From DATKSS01 sp035468355 (GTDB lineage: Bacteria > Chloroflexota > Dormibacteria > Dormibacterales > Dormibacteraceae), in the NCBI GenBank assembly GCA_035468355.1, contig DATITA010000155.1:1-64000 (forward strand): a stretch of DNA of 64,000 nucleotides, written 5' to 3'. Under the pieces are notes generated by a model. It made no database searches and had not been told where the DNA came from. It saw nothing but the letters and a program-made list of their open reading frames with translations. The translations under genes were made by a program, and so were the position numbers. This document shows, piece after piece, positions 8,137 to 17,061 of this stretch; position 1 is the stretch's first letter; each line of letters begins with the position of its first letter.

Positions 8137-8882
8137 TGGGAGATCGCTCTCATCTGGTGCAGGAACTGTAGCGACTTCAGACGGCGGTCCAGGTGATGCT
8201 CCAGCTGGGTCGTGAGGACGCCTTCGATCGAAGACATCAGCGCCAGGTCCAGCTTGAGGCGCCGGTACGTGTCGAGGTCGCCCGCGGCCATCAGCCGCAG
8301 CACCTTGATCGCCGAAAGCGGGACGAGCGACATCACCGGGAGAGCGCACGCGTCGCACAGAAAGCCGCCAGCCTCCGCGCTGAACGCGGCCGGTTTGGCC
8401 GCGAGCGGCTTCTCGCACGACACGCACGCCGCGAGCTGCGGCGCGTAGCCGAGCAGGTCCAGGGCCGCCATCAGGAAGTAGGCGGACGCGCGGCGGGGGT
8501 CGGTCTCGCGCGCAAGCTCGTAGAGGGCCATCACCGCCAGCTCATAGACGCCGTCCACGGGATGGCGATCCTCGCAGACACGCTCCGCGAGCTCGGCGAT
8601 GAGGGCGGCGTGTGACATCGTCTCGACGTTCCCTTCGATTCGATACCCGGGCACGCGCTGCACCTGCGCCACCACATCGAGGTCGCCCCGGCCCCTGGCC
8701 AACAGCACGTCGATGTGCCCATAGAGCTCCAGGGAGGGGCCCAACTTCGACTCGGGGCGGCGCACCCCTTTGGCGATCGCACCCACCTTGCCGTGAGTGC
8801 GGGTCAGCAGCGTGAAGATGCGGTCGGCCTCGCCGTAGTCGAGCTTGCGCAGCACGACGGCGCGGTCGCTATAGGTGGCCAG
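8133..8882 (-). CDS. recO: DNA repair protein RecO, apparently starting at CTG
   Basis: RecO works with RecF and RecR to load RecA onto SSB-coated single-stranded DNA. About 249 residues show the N-terminal OB-fold (TYSDRAVVLRKLDYGEADRI, then GKVGAIAKGVRRPESKLG). The helical C-terminal domain carries CVSCEKPL and FLCDACALP, a four-cysteine zinc site. Homologues begin close to ATYSDRAVVL. No ATG, GTG or TTG lies in frame near there: the first one upstream is GTG 9035, which would overlap corC by 167 bp. CTG at 8882-8880 follows GGAGG with a 6-nt gap and overlaps the corC stop by only 14 bp, so I take it as the start. The function is confident, the start codon less so. Confidence 0.88.
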   Translation of the reverse strand: MATYSDRAVVLRKLDYGEADRIFTLLTRTHGKVGAIAKGVRRPESKLGPSLELYGHIDVLLARGRGDLDVVAQVQRVPGYRIEGNVETMSHAALIAELAERVCEDRHPVDGVYELAVMALYELARETDPRRASAYFLMAALDLLGYAPQLAACVSCEKPLAAKPAAFSAEAGGFLCDACALPVMSLVPLSAIKVLRLMAAGDLDTYRRLKLDLALMSSIEGVLTTQLEHHLDRRLKSLQFLHQMRAISQ

Positions 8883-10221
8883 ATCCTTCCTCCAGGCGAC
8901 GCGCGTCGTCGGGGCTGCCGCGGCCGAGCACTTCGTCTGGCCATGGCTGGTCGGCGGTGACCCGGACCGTCTCGATCCTCCGGCCGAGCACCTTCTCCAC
9001 GGTAAACTTGGCGCGGCCGCCGGTGATCGAGTCACCTTCCTGGGCGATCTTGCCGAGCACCGCGTGGACGTAGCCTCCCACCGAGTCGTAATCGCCCGAT
9101 TCCTCGATCGCGAGCCCCAACCGGGAGTTGAGCTCCTCGAGAGGAAAGCCGGCGTCGACGCGGGCCTCGTGGCCGTCGAGGATCACCAGCTGCTCCTCCT
9201 CCGCCGAGTCGTACTCGTCGCGGATCTCGCCCACGATCTCCTCGAGCAGGTCCTCCAGCGACACCAGGCCGGCGGTGCCGCCGTACTCGTCGACGACGAT
9301 CATCATGTGGACCTTCTTGGTCCGCATGTCGTTCAGCAGCTCGTCGACTTTCTTCTGCTCAGGCGTGAACTCGATCGGCCGCAGGATCTTCTCGAGGTCG
9401 AACTTCTGCGAGGTGGACAGCGTGTAGAAGAGCAGCAGGTCCTTGGTGTGCAGCAGGCCGACAACGTGATCGATGTCGTTCTCGAACACCGGCATCCTCG
9501 TGTGGCGGTGCTCCTTGAAGAGGCGGACGATGTCACGCAGGGTGGCATCGCGCTCGACCGCCACGATGTCGGTTCGCGGAATCATGATCTCGCGGACCGT
9601 CTTGTCACCGATCTCGATGATGCCGTGGATCATCTGGTGCTCCTGCTCCTCGATCACGCCTTGCTCTTCAGAGACGTGCAGAAGCGTGAGCAGCTCCTGC
9701 TCCGACAGGTAGGGCGCTCGCGCGGCGCGACCCGCGGTCAGGGCCCTCGAGACGATCGTCACGGCGAAGAGAATCGGGCCGAGGAAGGTCGCGAGCCGGT
9801 CCACGGGTCCAGCCGCCGCGAGTGCGACGCGCTCCGCGTGGCTGATCGCGAGCGTCTTCGGTGTCACCTCGGCGGCGATCAGCAGGAGGATCGACAGGAC
9901 CAGCGAAACCAGCAGCGCCATCCACAACCGCCACGCTCCGGGCACACCAATCCTGGTGAAGATGGAGTCGGTTAGCAGCGTCGCCGAGCTCGAGGCGATG
10001 ATCAGCGCGAGCGTGTTGACGAAGAGCACCGTCGACAGGAACCGGTTGGGGTCGGCGCGCAACCGCTGCAGGATCTCCGCCGCTTTGTGCCCCTGCTCGG
10101 CGAGGAAGCGCACGCGCAGGCGGCCGACCGATGTGAGCGCGGTCTCCGTGCCGCTCGCCAACGCGGCGATGAAGAAGCACGCGATGAGGACAAATAGCTC
10201 AACCCACTCCTGCCCAGTCAT
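8869..10221 (-). CDS. CorC/HlyC-type membrane protein (DUF21, CBS pair, CorC_HlyC domain)
   Basis: 450 residues of the CNNM/CorC family, implicated in Mg2+ (and other divalent cation) efflux. The DUF21 transmembrane domain spans about residues 1-195, starting with WVELFVLIACFFIAALASGTE. A paired CBS domain follows the MIPRTDIVAVER segment (about 205-330) and would bind ATP or adenine nucleotides. The C-terminal CorC_HlyC domain (about 345-430) contains VDEYGGTAGLVSLEDLLEEI at its junction. It lies 12 nt after prs in the glmU operon and overlaps recO. Many members were once called haemolysins without good evidence. Confidence 0.92.
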   Translation of the reverse strand: MTGQEWVELFVLIACFFIAALASGTETALTSVGRLRVRFLAEQGHKAAEILQRLRADPNRFLSTVLFVNTLALIIASSSATLLTDSIFTRIGVPGAWRLWMALLVSLVLSILLLIAAEVTPKTLAISHAERVALAAAGPVDRLATFLGPILFAVTIVSRALTAGRAARAPYLSEQELLTLLHVSEEQGVIEEQEHQMIHGIIEIGDKTVREIMIPRTDIVAVERDATLRDIVRLFKEHRHTRMPVFENDIDHVVGLLHTKDLLLFYTLSTSQKFDLEKILRPIEFTPEQKKVDELLNDMRTKKVHMMIVVDEYGGTAGLVSLEDLLEEIVGEIRDEYDSAEEEQLVILDGHEARVDAGFPLEELNSRLGLAIEESGDYDSVGGYVHAVLGKIAQEGDSITGGRAKFTVEKVLGRRIETVRVTADQPWPDEVLGRGSPDDARRLEEGSGHL

Positions 10222-10233
10222 GACGGCCCCGTT

Positions 10234-11220
10234 TTAACGGAAGAGCTCGCTGACGCTCCGGTTCTCGTGCACCCGGATGATCGCCTCAGCAAGCAGAGGT
10301 GCCACCGACAACACAGTGATCGGTGGGCCGAGCTTTTCGGCGGGGATGGGCACGGAGTCGGTCACGATCACCTCGTCCACGTGAGCGTCCTTCAACCGCT
10401 TCACCGCATCGCCGGTGAGCACGGGGTGAGTGGCGGCGATGAGCACGCGGTGAGCGCCCTGGTCGTGCAGCGACTCCGCGAGCTTGGAGATCGTGGTGCC
10501 GGTGGTGATGATGTCCTCGACCACGACGCAGTCGCGGCCCTTCACCTCACCTGAAACCGCGATCATCTCGACCTCGTCGCCCGCACGTCGCTTGTAGCCG
10601 AATGCGATCGGCGCGTTGAGGTCGTTCGCAACCGCCTCGGCGCGCCGCCCGCCACCGGCGTCGGGCGCCACGATGGTGATGTGCTTGAGATCCCGGGTTT
10701 TCAGGTACTCGGCGATGATGCGGTGCGGCGACAGGTGGTCGGTCGGAACGTCGAAGAAACCTTCGATGGCCTCGGCGTGGAGGTCGAGGAGCAGCAGGCG
10801 GTCGGCGCCGGCCAGCGTGATGAAGTTCGCGACCAGCTTGGCCGAGATGGGCTCGCGCGGCTGCGTCTTGCGCTCCTTGCGCGCGTAGCCGTAGTAGGGG
10901 ACGACGGCGGTGACGCGGCCGGCGGAGGCACGGCGCAGCGCGTCGAGGATGATGAAGAGCTCCATCAGGTGCTCGTTCACCGGCGGTGAGGTCGGCTGCA
11001 GCACGAACACGTCGTGGCCGCGCATCGAGTCCTCGATCTTGACGTTGATCTCGCCGTCGGGGAAGTGGCGGAGGCGGGGGTCGGTGAGCGGCACGCTCAG
11101 CTGCTCCGAGATCCGCGCGGCGAGCGCGGGATTGGCACTGCCCCCGATGAGCTTGAGCGCGCCCCAGGGCGAGCTCTCCTCGCCGGCGTACTCGACCGCG
11201 GTCTGAATCCGCCCGATCAC
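10234..11220 (-). CDS. prs: Ribose-phosphate pyrophosphokinase (PRPP synthase)
   Basis: This enzyme makes PRPP from ribose 5-phosphate and ATP for purine, pyrimidine, His, Trp and NAD synthesis. 328 residues with the N-terminal FPDGEINVKIEDSMRG, the VLQPTSPPVNEHLMEL region, and the ATP loop VPYYGYARKERKTQPREPI. The PRPP-binding loop is VVVEDIITTGTTI. That loop usually reads VDDMIDT(A/G)GT, so here it is slightly changed but keeps the acidic pair and the TGT. The N-terminal extension of about 20 residues before LKLIGGSANP is common. GTG 11220 overlaps the glmU stop as GTGA. The glmU-prs pairing is widespread in Gram-positive-type genomes. Confidence 0.95.
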   Translation of the reverse strand: MIGRIQTAVEYAGEESSPWGALKLIGGSANPALAARISEQLSVPLTDPRLRHFPDGEINVKIEDSMRGHDVFVLQPTSPPVNEHLMELFIILDALRRASAGRVTAVVPYYGYARKERKTQPREPISAKLVANFITLAGADRLLLLDLHAEAIEGFFDVPTDHLSPHRIIAEYLKTRDLKHITIVAPDAGGGRRAEAVANDLNAPIAFGYKRRAGDEVEMIAVSGEVKGRDCVVVEDIITTGTTISKLAESLHDQGAHRVLIAATHPVLTGDAVKRLKDAHVDEVIVTDSVPIPAEKLGPPITVLSVAPLLAEAIIRVHENRSVSELFR

Positions 11221-12539
11221 CTGGCGTCCGATTCCGAATCCGAGCTCACGGCTTTTCTCCGTACCACCCTAGCTGGAACTCCGACGGCTGTCGCGCCGGC
11301 CGGCACGTCCCTGGTCACCACCGAACCGGCCCCCGTGCGCGATCCCTTGCCAAGTTTGACTGGAGCGACCAGCATCGTGTCCACGCCGACGAAGGCGCCG
11401 TCGCCGATCTGCGTCCGGTTCTTGTTGGTCCCGTCGAAGTTGGCGGTGATCGTGCCGGCGCCGATGTTGGCGTCCTCGCCCAGGTCGGTGTCGCCCAGGT
11501 AGGAGACGTGCGGCACCTTGCTGCCGCGGCCCACCCTCGTCCGCACGAGCTCGGCAAAGCTGCCGACGTGAACGTCCTCCGAGATCTCGGTGCCGGGACG
11601 CAGCTTGGCGAACGGGCCGCAGTCCGAGCGGTCGCCGATGCGCGCGTCTTCTATGTGGACGTGCGGGCCGATCCGGCAGTCGGCGCCGATGACCGAGTGG
11701 CCCTTGATCACGGTGAACGGCTCGATCACGGTGTCCTGACCGATGGTGACCGTGGCGTCGATGAACGTGCTGGCAGGGTCGATCACGGTCACGCCGCCGA
11801 CCATGAAGCGCTCCAGGATGCGGCGGCGCATGACAGAGGCTGCAGCGGCGAGGCGGACGCGGTCCTTGACGCCCATCGCCTCCTGCGGATCGACGAGCCT
11901 GACGATTCCGACCGGGTGAATGTGCAGGAACACGTCGGTGAGGTAGAACTCGCCGGCCTTGTTGTCGTCCCCGACCTGCTCCAGGGCCTCGACCAGCCTG
12001 GTCCCGTCGAAGCAGTACACCCCGACGTTGAACTCGTGGACGCTCGCTCTGATCTCAGGCGTGGCGTCCTTGCGCTCCACGATGCGCCCCAGTGATCCGT
12101 CCGCGGCCCGGATGATGCGGCCGTCATCCCGGCCCTGATCCTCGACGCTGGCGATGGTCGCCGGGTCGCCGCTCTCCGCGTGGGCGTGCACGACCTGCGC
12201 GATGGTGGCGCCGGTCAGAAGCGGCGAATCGCCGTTGACCACCAGGACGAGCTTGCCGCGCAGCTGGTCCGCCGGGATCTGGCGCAGGGCATGCGCCGTG
12301 CCCTTGGGATCGCGCTGGAAGGTGGGCGCGATGCCCCTCTCGTCCAGGTGCGCCGCCACCTCGGCGTGGTGCGGGTTTGCGATCACCTTGATTTCGCGGG
12401 CGCCGGCCTCGGCGACCGCGTCGAGCACGTAGTCGATCATGGGGCGGCCGCAGATCGGGTGAAGGACCTTAGGAGTACGCGACCGCATCCGGGTGCCGTG
12501 ACCGGCGGCGAGTATGACGGCCGTTATCGCTTGGCTCAA
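11217..12539 (-). CDS. glmU: Bifunctional GlmU: GlcN-1-P acetyltransferase / GlcNAc-1-P uridyltransferase
   Basis: GlmU makes UDP-GlcNAc for peptidoglycan. 440 residues starting at TTG (LSQAITAVILAAGHGTRM). The N-terminal Rossmann uridyltransferase shows LAAGHGTRMRS, KVLHPICGRPM, VVNGDSPLLTG and EFNVGVYCFDG. The C-terminal left-handed beta-helix shows hexapeptide repeats, with ANFDGTNKNRTQIGDGAF and the final VGVPARVVRRK. The TTG start is chosen because it sits at the homologous N-terminus, follows the purine-rich GAGAGGGCGG, and lies about 25 nt below a good TATAAT box. It is the head gene of the six- to seven-gene minus-strand operon ending at 6214. Confidence 0.95.
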   Translation of the reverse strand: MSQAITAVILAAGHGTRMRSRTPKVLHPICGRPMIDYVLDAVAEAGAREIKVIANPHHAEVAAHLDERGIAPTFQRDPKGTAHALRQIPADQLRGKLVLVVNGDSPLLTGATIAQVVHAHAESGDPATIASVEDQGRDDGRIIRAADGSLGRIVERKDATPEIRASVHEFNVGVYCFDGTRLVEALEQVGDDNKAGEFYLTDVFLHIHPVGIVRLVDPQEAMGVKDRVRLAAAASVMRRRILERFMVGGVTVIDPASTFIDATVTIGQDTVIEPFTVIKGHSVIGADCRIGPHVHIEDARIGDRSDCGPFAKLRPGTEISEDVHVGSFAELVRTRVGRGSKVPHVSYLGDTDLGEDANIGAGTITANFDGTNKNRTQIGDGAFVGVDTMLVAPVKLGKGSRTGAGSVVTRDVPAGATAVGVPARVVRRKAVSSDSESDAR

Positions 12540-12564
12540 AGTTCCGCCCTCTCGGGCTGGAGAA

Positions 12565-12593
12565 ATTATAGGGGCGTTGTAACTTGCCCCCAA
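12565..12593 (-). promoter_or_regulatory. Predicted sigma70-type promoter of the glmU operon
   Basis: On the minus strand a TTGGGG -35-like hexamer (12593-12588) is followed after 17 bp by a perfect TATAAT -10 box (12570-12565). Transcription would start near 12558, leaving a leader of about 20 nt with room for a Shine-Dalgarno site, unlike the leaderless units elsewhere in the window. Confidence 0.65.
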
Positions 12594-12614
12594 TTGGCTC
12601 GTTAACCTCTCGGC

Positions 12615-13859
12615 ATGCGTCGACTGATCGGCCTGGCGGGGGTGGTGGTGACTATCTGCGCCTGCGCGCCGGGCCCCTCGAGCGCGTTCGCGGTGCATTC
12701 CCCGTCCCCCAGCTCGGCGCCGGCCGTCGCCAGCCCGTCCCCAAGCCCTTCTGATTCGCCCAGCGCCGCTGCATCGCCAGCGCCCGCGCCGAAGGTGGCG
12801 TGCAGTAGTGGAGGCGGAGCCGCGGCCATGGTCATGATTGAAGCGGGGTACGGGTCGTCCCTGATCTATGACGTCTCGGACCCTGTCCACCCACGGCTGT
12901 TGTGCACGATCTCCAACACGTCGGCGCATCTGTTCACCGGCGACACGTTCGAGTATCTACGGCCGGTCTCCCCCACCGAGACGGACGTCATCCTCCACTC
13001 GCTCGGGAGCGGCAACGAGACCGTCGCCGGCAAGTTGCCGTTCAATGCGGTCATCGTCTCCTGGCTTCCCGACCTGAGCGTCGCCGCGTACACGCTCCCG
13101 GTCCCCCAGGACAACGGCAACTTCCCTGGAGGTGGCGTGGCGGTGCACCTCTATTCCAACCAGCAGGAGGGGCCGCTCTTCACCTATCGGGTCGGGATTG
13201 GCGACTGCATCTGCCGATTCGGCCTGCCGCCGCAGGTGCTGGATATCTCGCCGGACGGCCAGTATGTCGCCGCAGGATGGGAATCCGGCAAAGGCTCTGA
13301 ACCGATCGCGGTCTACCGCGTGGCCGACCGGAAGCTCGTGAGCTCCTTCGATACCGCCATCAGCTCCGCGTTCTGGGATCGAACCGGCCACCGCCTATTC
13401 CTCACACGGTCCGGCGGCACCACCACTCAACAGTCGTGGACCCCAGAAGGAGGAGTCGCCGACCTGCGCGGCGCCGCGACGTGGTCCTATTTGCCAGGAG
13501 TGTCGCCGGACGAGAGCCTGGTCGCCTACACCGCGTACTCCGATCCCATCAACTTTCAACAGCCGCGCGTGTATACGTACGACCTGAAGGCTGGGACGAC
13601 CCGCATGTTGATCGACAAGCTTCGGTCGCAGGCCATGTTCGTCAAGGACGGCTGGGTCTGGTATCTCGAAGAGGTCGCGTGCACTCCCGCTGACGCGTGT
13701 CCAGGCTCCTCGCAAGGCGGCCGCACGGTCTACGCGATGAACCTGGCCACAGGCGCCGAGCAGGTGGTCAGCTTTGCCGCCGGCGACGATCCTCGCTCGA
13801 GGAGCGACCCTGCGGGCTGGGAGTTTGTCGGGCCGGGAGAGTTCTGGCCGGCAAGCTGA
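12615..13859 (+). CDS. Secreted lipoprotein with Pro/Ser linker and propeller-like domain
   Basis: 414 residues. The signal sequence MRRLIGLAGVVVTICACAPG has a lipobox-like VTIC (or ICAC) cysteine at 15 or 17. A Pro/Ser/Ala-rich linker follows to about residue 55. The rest is beta-rich with TolB/WD-like strand repeats, such as LDISPDGQYVAAGWESG, AISSAFWDRTGHRLFLTR and LPGVSPDESLVAYTAYS, consistent with an extracytoplasmic beta-propeller. No enzymatic residues are recognised. A TAACCT box at 12603-12608 ends 6 nt before the ATG, so the mRNA is probably leaderless. The gene is divergent from glmU and lies 32 nt before lon. Confidence 0.75.
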   Translation: MRRLIGLAGVVVTICACAPGPSSAFAVHSPSPSSAPAVASPSPSPSDSPSAAASPAPAPKVACSSGGGAAAMVMIEAGYGSSLIYDVSDPVHPRLLCTISNTSAHLFTGDTFEYLRPVSPTETDVILHSLGSGNETVAGKLPFNAVIVSWLPDLSVAAYTLPVPQDNGNFPGGGVAVHLYSNQQEGPLFTYRVGIGDCICRFGLPPQVLDISPDGQYVAAGWESGKGSEPIAVYRVADRKLVSSFDTAISSAFWDRTGHRLFLTRSGGTTTQQSWTPEGGVADLRGAATWSYLPGVSPDESLVAYTAYSDPINFQQPRVYTYDLKAGTTRMLIDKLRSQAMFVKDGWVWYLEEVACTPADACPGSSQGGRTVYAMNLATGAEQVVSFAAGDDPRSRSDPAGWEFVGPGEFWPAS

Positions 13860-13891
13860 GAAGACGCCGCGCTGGGGAATACTCTGTTCTC

Positions 13892-16414
13892 GTGAGCGAG
13901 GTGCCGGCGGTCAACCTGGAGGGGGTTGTCCCGTCCCACCTGCCGGTCCTGCCGTTGAAGTCCACGGTGGTGTTCCCCCGCATCTTCATACCGCTGTCGG
14001 TCGGCCGCAAGAAATCCCTGCAACTGCTCGACGACCTGACCGGGGTCGAGCGCCACATCGCCGTCGCAACCCAGCTTGACGAGACCGCGGAAGACGTTGG
14101 GTTTAAGGACGTGCACCACGTCGGCGCGATGGTGCGCGTGCAGCACCTGCTCAAGCTGCCTGACGGAACCGTGCAGCTGGCGGTGCTGGGGATGCGCCGG
14201 ATCCGGCTGGTCGAGGCACTGTCCGAGGATCCGTACCTCACCTGCGCCGTCGAGATGTACTCCGAGTCGACCGAGAACTTCCTGACCATCGAGCGCGAGG
14301 CGCTCATGCGGCGCGCCATTCAGTCTTTCCAGCAGCTCGTGACGCTGGCGCCGCACCTGCCGGCGGAGCTGGCCGGCGCGGCCGGGTCCATCGACGACCC
14401 GCTGCACCTCTCGTACTACATCGCCAACCACATCCGATTGACCACCGAGCAGCGCCAGGAGATTCTCGAGATGGGCTCCGCCAAAGCGAAGCTCGAGAAA
14501 CTGCTGGGCCACATGTCGCACGAGCTCGAGGTCCTCGAGCTGGGGCGCAAGATCCAATCGCAGGCCGAGGAGCAGATGGGCAAGGCCCAGCGCGAGTACT
14601 TCCTACGCGAGCAGCTCAAGGCAATCCAGCGCGAGCTCGGCGAGCTGGACTCCGAGCACGCCGAACTGAGCGAGCTTCGCGAGCGCATCGAGAAGGCCGA
14701 CCTTCCGCCCGAGGCCAGGCGCGAGGCGGACCGCGAGCTCACGAGGCTGGAGCGCATCCCGAGCGCGTCACCGGAGTCGTCGGTCATCCGGACGTACGTG
14801 GAGCTCATCGTCTCGCTTCCGTGGAACGTATCGACCGGAGGCGAGGTCGACGTCGTGAAGGCTCGCGAAATCCTCGATGCCGACCACTACGACCTGGACA
14901 AGGTGAAACAGCGAATCGTCGAGCACCTAGCGGTCAGGCGCTTGAAGCAGCAGCGCGGCTCGACCGAGCGCGGACGCGAGCCGATCCTTTGCTTCGTCGG
15001 CCCACCGGGCGTCGGCAAAACGTCACTGGGACAGTCGATCGCCCGCGCGATGGGGCGCAAGTTCGCGAGAGCGTCGCTCGGCGGCGTGCACGACGAGGCC
15101 GAGATCCGCGGCCACAGGCGCACGTACATCGGCGCCATGCCCGGCCGCATCCTGCAGGCCATCCGGCGCGCGGAATCAAACGACCCGGTGTTCATGCTCG
15201 ACGAGGTGGACAAGATCGGTGCTGACTGGCGCGGCGACCCGTCCTCGGCGCTGCTCGAGGTGCTGGACCCCGAGCAGAACAAGGACTTCCGAGACAACTA
15301 CCTCGACGTGCCATTCGATTTGTCGAAGGTGATGTTCATCACGACCGCCAACAGCCTCGAGACCATTCCGCCAGCCCTGCGCGACCGCATGGAGGTGCTG
15401 AACCTGTCCGGCTACACCGAAGAGGAGAAGTTGCAGATCGCGCAGCGATTCCTCATCCCCAAGCAGCTCGCCGCGCATGGACTCCGGACCGACGAGATCT
15501 CGATGTCGGAAGAGGCGATCCGCCTCATCATCCGCCAGTACACGCGCGAGGCGGGCGTGCGCAACCTCGAGCGCGAAATCGCATCGGTGATGCGGCGTGA
15601 CGTGGCCGACATGGCGGTGGGCAAGCGTCGCCGGCGCGGGTCGGACGATGCCAAGCGCGTACGCGCGGCCCTAGGCAAGCGCCGGTACTTCGACGACGCG
15701 GCCGAGCGCATCGACCGGCCCGGCGTGGCCACGGGGCTCGTGTGGACGCCCAGCGGCGGCGAGATCATCTTCGTCGAAGCCGCGCTCACGCCCGGCAAGG
15801 GCGAGCTCAAGCTGACCGGCCAGCTGGGCGAGGTGATGAAAGAGTCGGCATCAGCGGCTCTCTCCTACCTGAAGGCGCGGGCGGCCGACATCGGAATCGA
15901 CCCTGCGCTCTTCGACAAGAACGACATCCACGTCCACGTGCCCGCCGGGGCGCAGCCGAAAGAGGGGCCGTCCGCCGGCGTGACCGTGCTGACCGCGATG
16001 GCTTCGATCCTCACCGGCCGGCCCGTGCGTGACGACGTGGCGATGACCGGCGAGATCACGCTGCGCGGGCGAGTGCTGCCGATAGGCGGCATCAAGGAAA
16101 AGGTTCTTGGCGCGCACCGCGCGGGCCTCCGCCGAGTGCTGCTGCCGACGCGAAACGAGGCGGACCTGGATGACATTCCGGCCGATCTGCGCAAGGAGAT
16201 GCAGCTCGTCATGGTCGAGTCGATCGACCAGGTGCTTCGCGAAGCGCTGACGCCACGGGCTTCGTCCAACGGCGCCGCCTCTTCGGGCGCCGCGCGCAAG
16301 AATGGGGCCGCTAAGCGCTCGCGTGCCGTGGCGCGCGCAGCAGGATCCGGTCGTGCGCGGCCAGCTCAGCCGAGTCGTCCAGCGGCGAAAGCTCGCCGGC
16401 CCCGCGGCGCCTGA
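13892..16414 (+). CDS. lon: ATP-dependent Lon protease with basic C-terminal tail
   Basis: Lon is a hexameric cytosolic AAA+ protease that degrades misfolded and regulatory proteins. 840 residues with an N-terminal LON substrate domain (LPVLPLKSTVVFPRIFIP) and a coiled-coil middle. The ATPase has Walker A GPPGVGKTSLGQ and Walker B VFMLDEVDKIG. The protease domain has catalytic Ser694 (KEGPSAGVTV) and Lys737 (GIKEKV); their 43-residue spacing equals the Ser679/Lys722 dyad of E. coli Lon. The last 45-50 residues are an Ala/Arg/Lys/Pro-rich tail not usual for Lon. Its final 34 codons overlap gatD on the other strand. GTG 13892 is chosen because the LON domain begins there and TACTCT (13880-13885) ends 6 nt upstream. 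Confidence 0.96.
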   Translation: MSEVPAVNLEGVVPSHLPVLPLKSTVVFPRIFIPLSVGRKKSLQLLDDLTGVERHIAVATQLDETAEDVGFKDVHHVGAMVRVQHLLKLPDGTVQLAVLGMRRIRLVEALSEDPYLTCAVEMYSESTENFLTIEREALMRRAIQSFQQLVTLAPHLPAELAGAAGSIDDPLHLSYYIANHIRLTTEQRQEILEMGSAKAKLEKLLGHMSHELEVLELGRKIQSQAEEQMGKAQREYFLREQLKAIQRELGELDSEHAELSELRERIEKADLPPEARREADRELTRLERIPSASPESSVIRTYVELIVSLPWNVSTGGEVDVVKAREILDADHYDLDKVKQRIVEHLAVRRLKQQRGSTERGREPILCFVGPPGVGKTSLGQSIARAMGRKFARASLGGVHDEAEIRGHRRTYIGAMPGRILQAIRRAESNDPVFMLDEVDKIGADWRGDPSSALLEVLDPEQNKDFRDNYLDVPFDLSKVMFITTANSLETIPPALRDRMEVLNLSGYTEEEKLQIAQRFLIPKQLAAHGLRTDEISMSEEAIRLIIRQYTREAGVRNLEREIASVMRRDVADMAVGKRRRRGSDDAKRVRAALGKRRYFDDAAERIDRPGVATGLVWTPSGGEIIFVEAALTPGKGELKLTGQLGEVMKESASAALSYLKARAADIGIDPALFDKNDIHVHVPAGAQPKEGPSAGVTVLTAMASILTGRPVRDDVAMTGEITLRGRVLPIGGIKEKVLGAHRAGLRRVLLPTRNEADLDDIPADLRKEMQLVMVESIDQVLREALTPRASSNGAASSGAARKNGAAKRSRAVARAAGSGRARPAQPSRPAAKARRPRGA

Positions 16415-17054
16415 GGGCGTTCCCGATCACATAGTCGGCCAGCTGCGGGTTCTTCGGCAGCAGGCTGCCGTGCAGGTAGGTGCCGATCACGCCCCCCTGC
16501 ATGCATCCCTCGTAGCCGTCCGACCCGTTGTTGCCGTAGCCGAGCCGCACCTTGCCGAGCGGGCGGGCTTGGGGACCCAGAAACGTGCGTCCGCTGTGGT
16601 TCTCGAACCCGACCAGTGTGGTCGGGATGAGATCTGCGATCTGGGTTTCCACGACCACGTCGCCGATGAACCGCTTCTTTCCTGCCTCGGTACGCACGTC
16701 GATCAGGCCGATGCCTGGAAATTTCTCCCCTTCCCCGGTCTGGTAGTAGTGGCCTAGAAGCTGGTATCCGCCACACACGGCAAGAACCTGCGCACCATCA
16801 CCCACCGCGCGTTGCAGCGGTTCCTTTTTGAACTCCAGGAGGTCTTCGTAGACCAGCGCCTGCTCGCGGTCCTGGCCGCCGCCAAAGAAGAAGACGTCGA
16901 CGTCCTGCATCTCCTTATGACTGCCGCGCCCGAGCTCGATCACGCGGGCGTCGAAGCCGCGCCATTCCGCGCGCTTGAGCAGCGTGAGGATGTTTCCCCG
17001 GTCGCCGTAGATGTTCATCAGGTCGGGGTAGAGCCAGCCGACGGTGAACCTCAT
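16311..17054 (-). CDS. gatD: GatD: glutaminase subunit of lipid II isoglutaminyl synthase
   Basis: With MurT, GatD amidates the alpha-carboxyl of D-Glu in lipid II to D-isoglutamine, using ammonia from glutamine. 247 residues of the class I amidotransferase (CobB/CobQ-like) type. The nucleophile is Cys94 in LAVCGGYQLLG, the same number as in Staphylococcus aureus GatD, and the catalytic His195 lies in GTYLHGSLLPKN. The N-terminus MRFTVGWLYPDLMNIYGDRGN matches the family start. It begins 7 nt after murT. The last 104 bp lie antisense to the end of lon, an unusually long convergent overlap. Confidence 0.93.
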   Translation of the reverse strand: MRFTVGWLYPDLMNIYGDRGNILTLLKRAEWRGFDARVIELGRGSHKEMQDVDVFFFGGGQDREQALVYEDLLEFKKEPLQRAVGDGAQVLAVCGGYQLLGHYYQTGEGEKFPGIGLIDVRTEAGKKRFIGDVVVETQIADLIPTTLVGFENHSGRTFLGPQARPLGKVRLGYGNNGSDGYEGCMQGGVIGTYLHGSLLPKNPQLADYVIGNALRRRGAGELSPLDDSAELAAHDRILLRAPRHASA

Positions 17055-17061
17055 GTGTCGC

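Noticed and set aside
8137..8200. Possible T-box leader for glyS
   Set aside because: glyS is operon-internal and its start codon overlaps the recO stop, so no leader exists.
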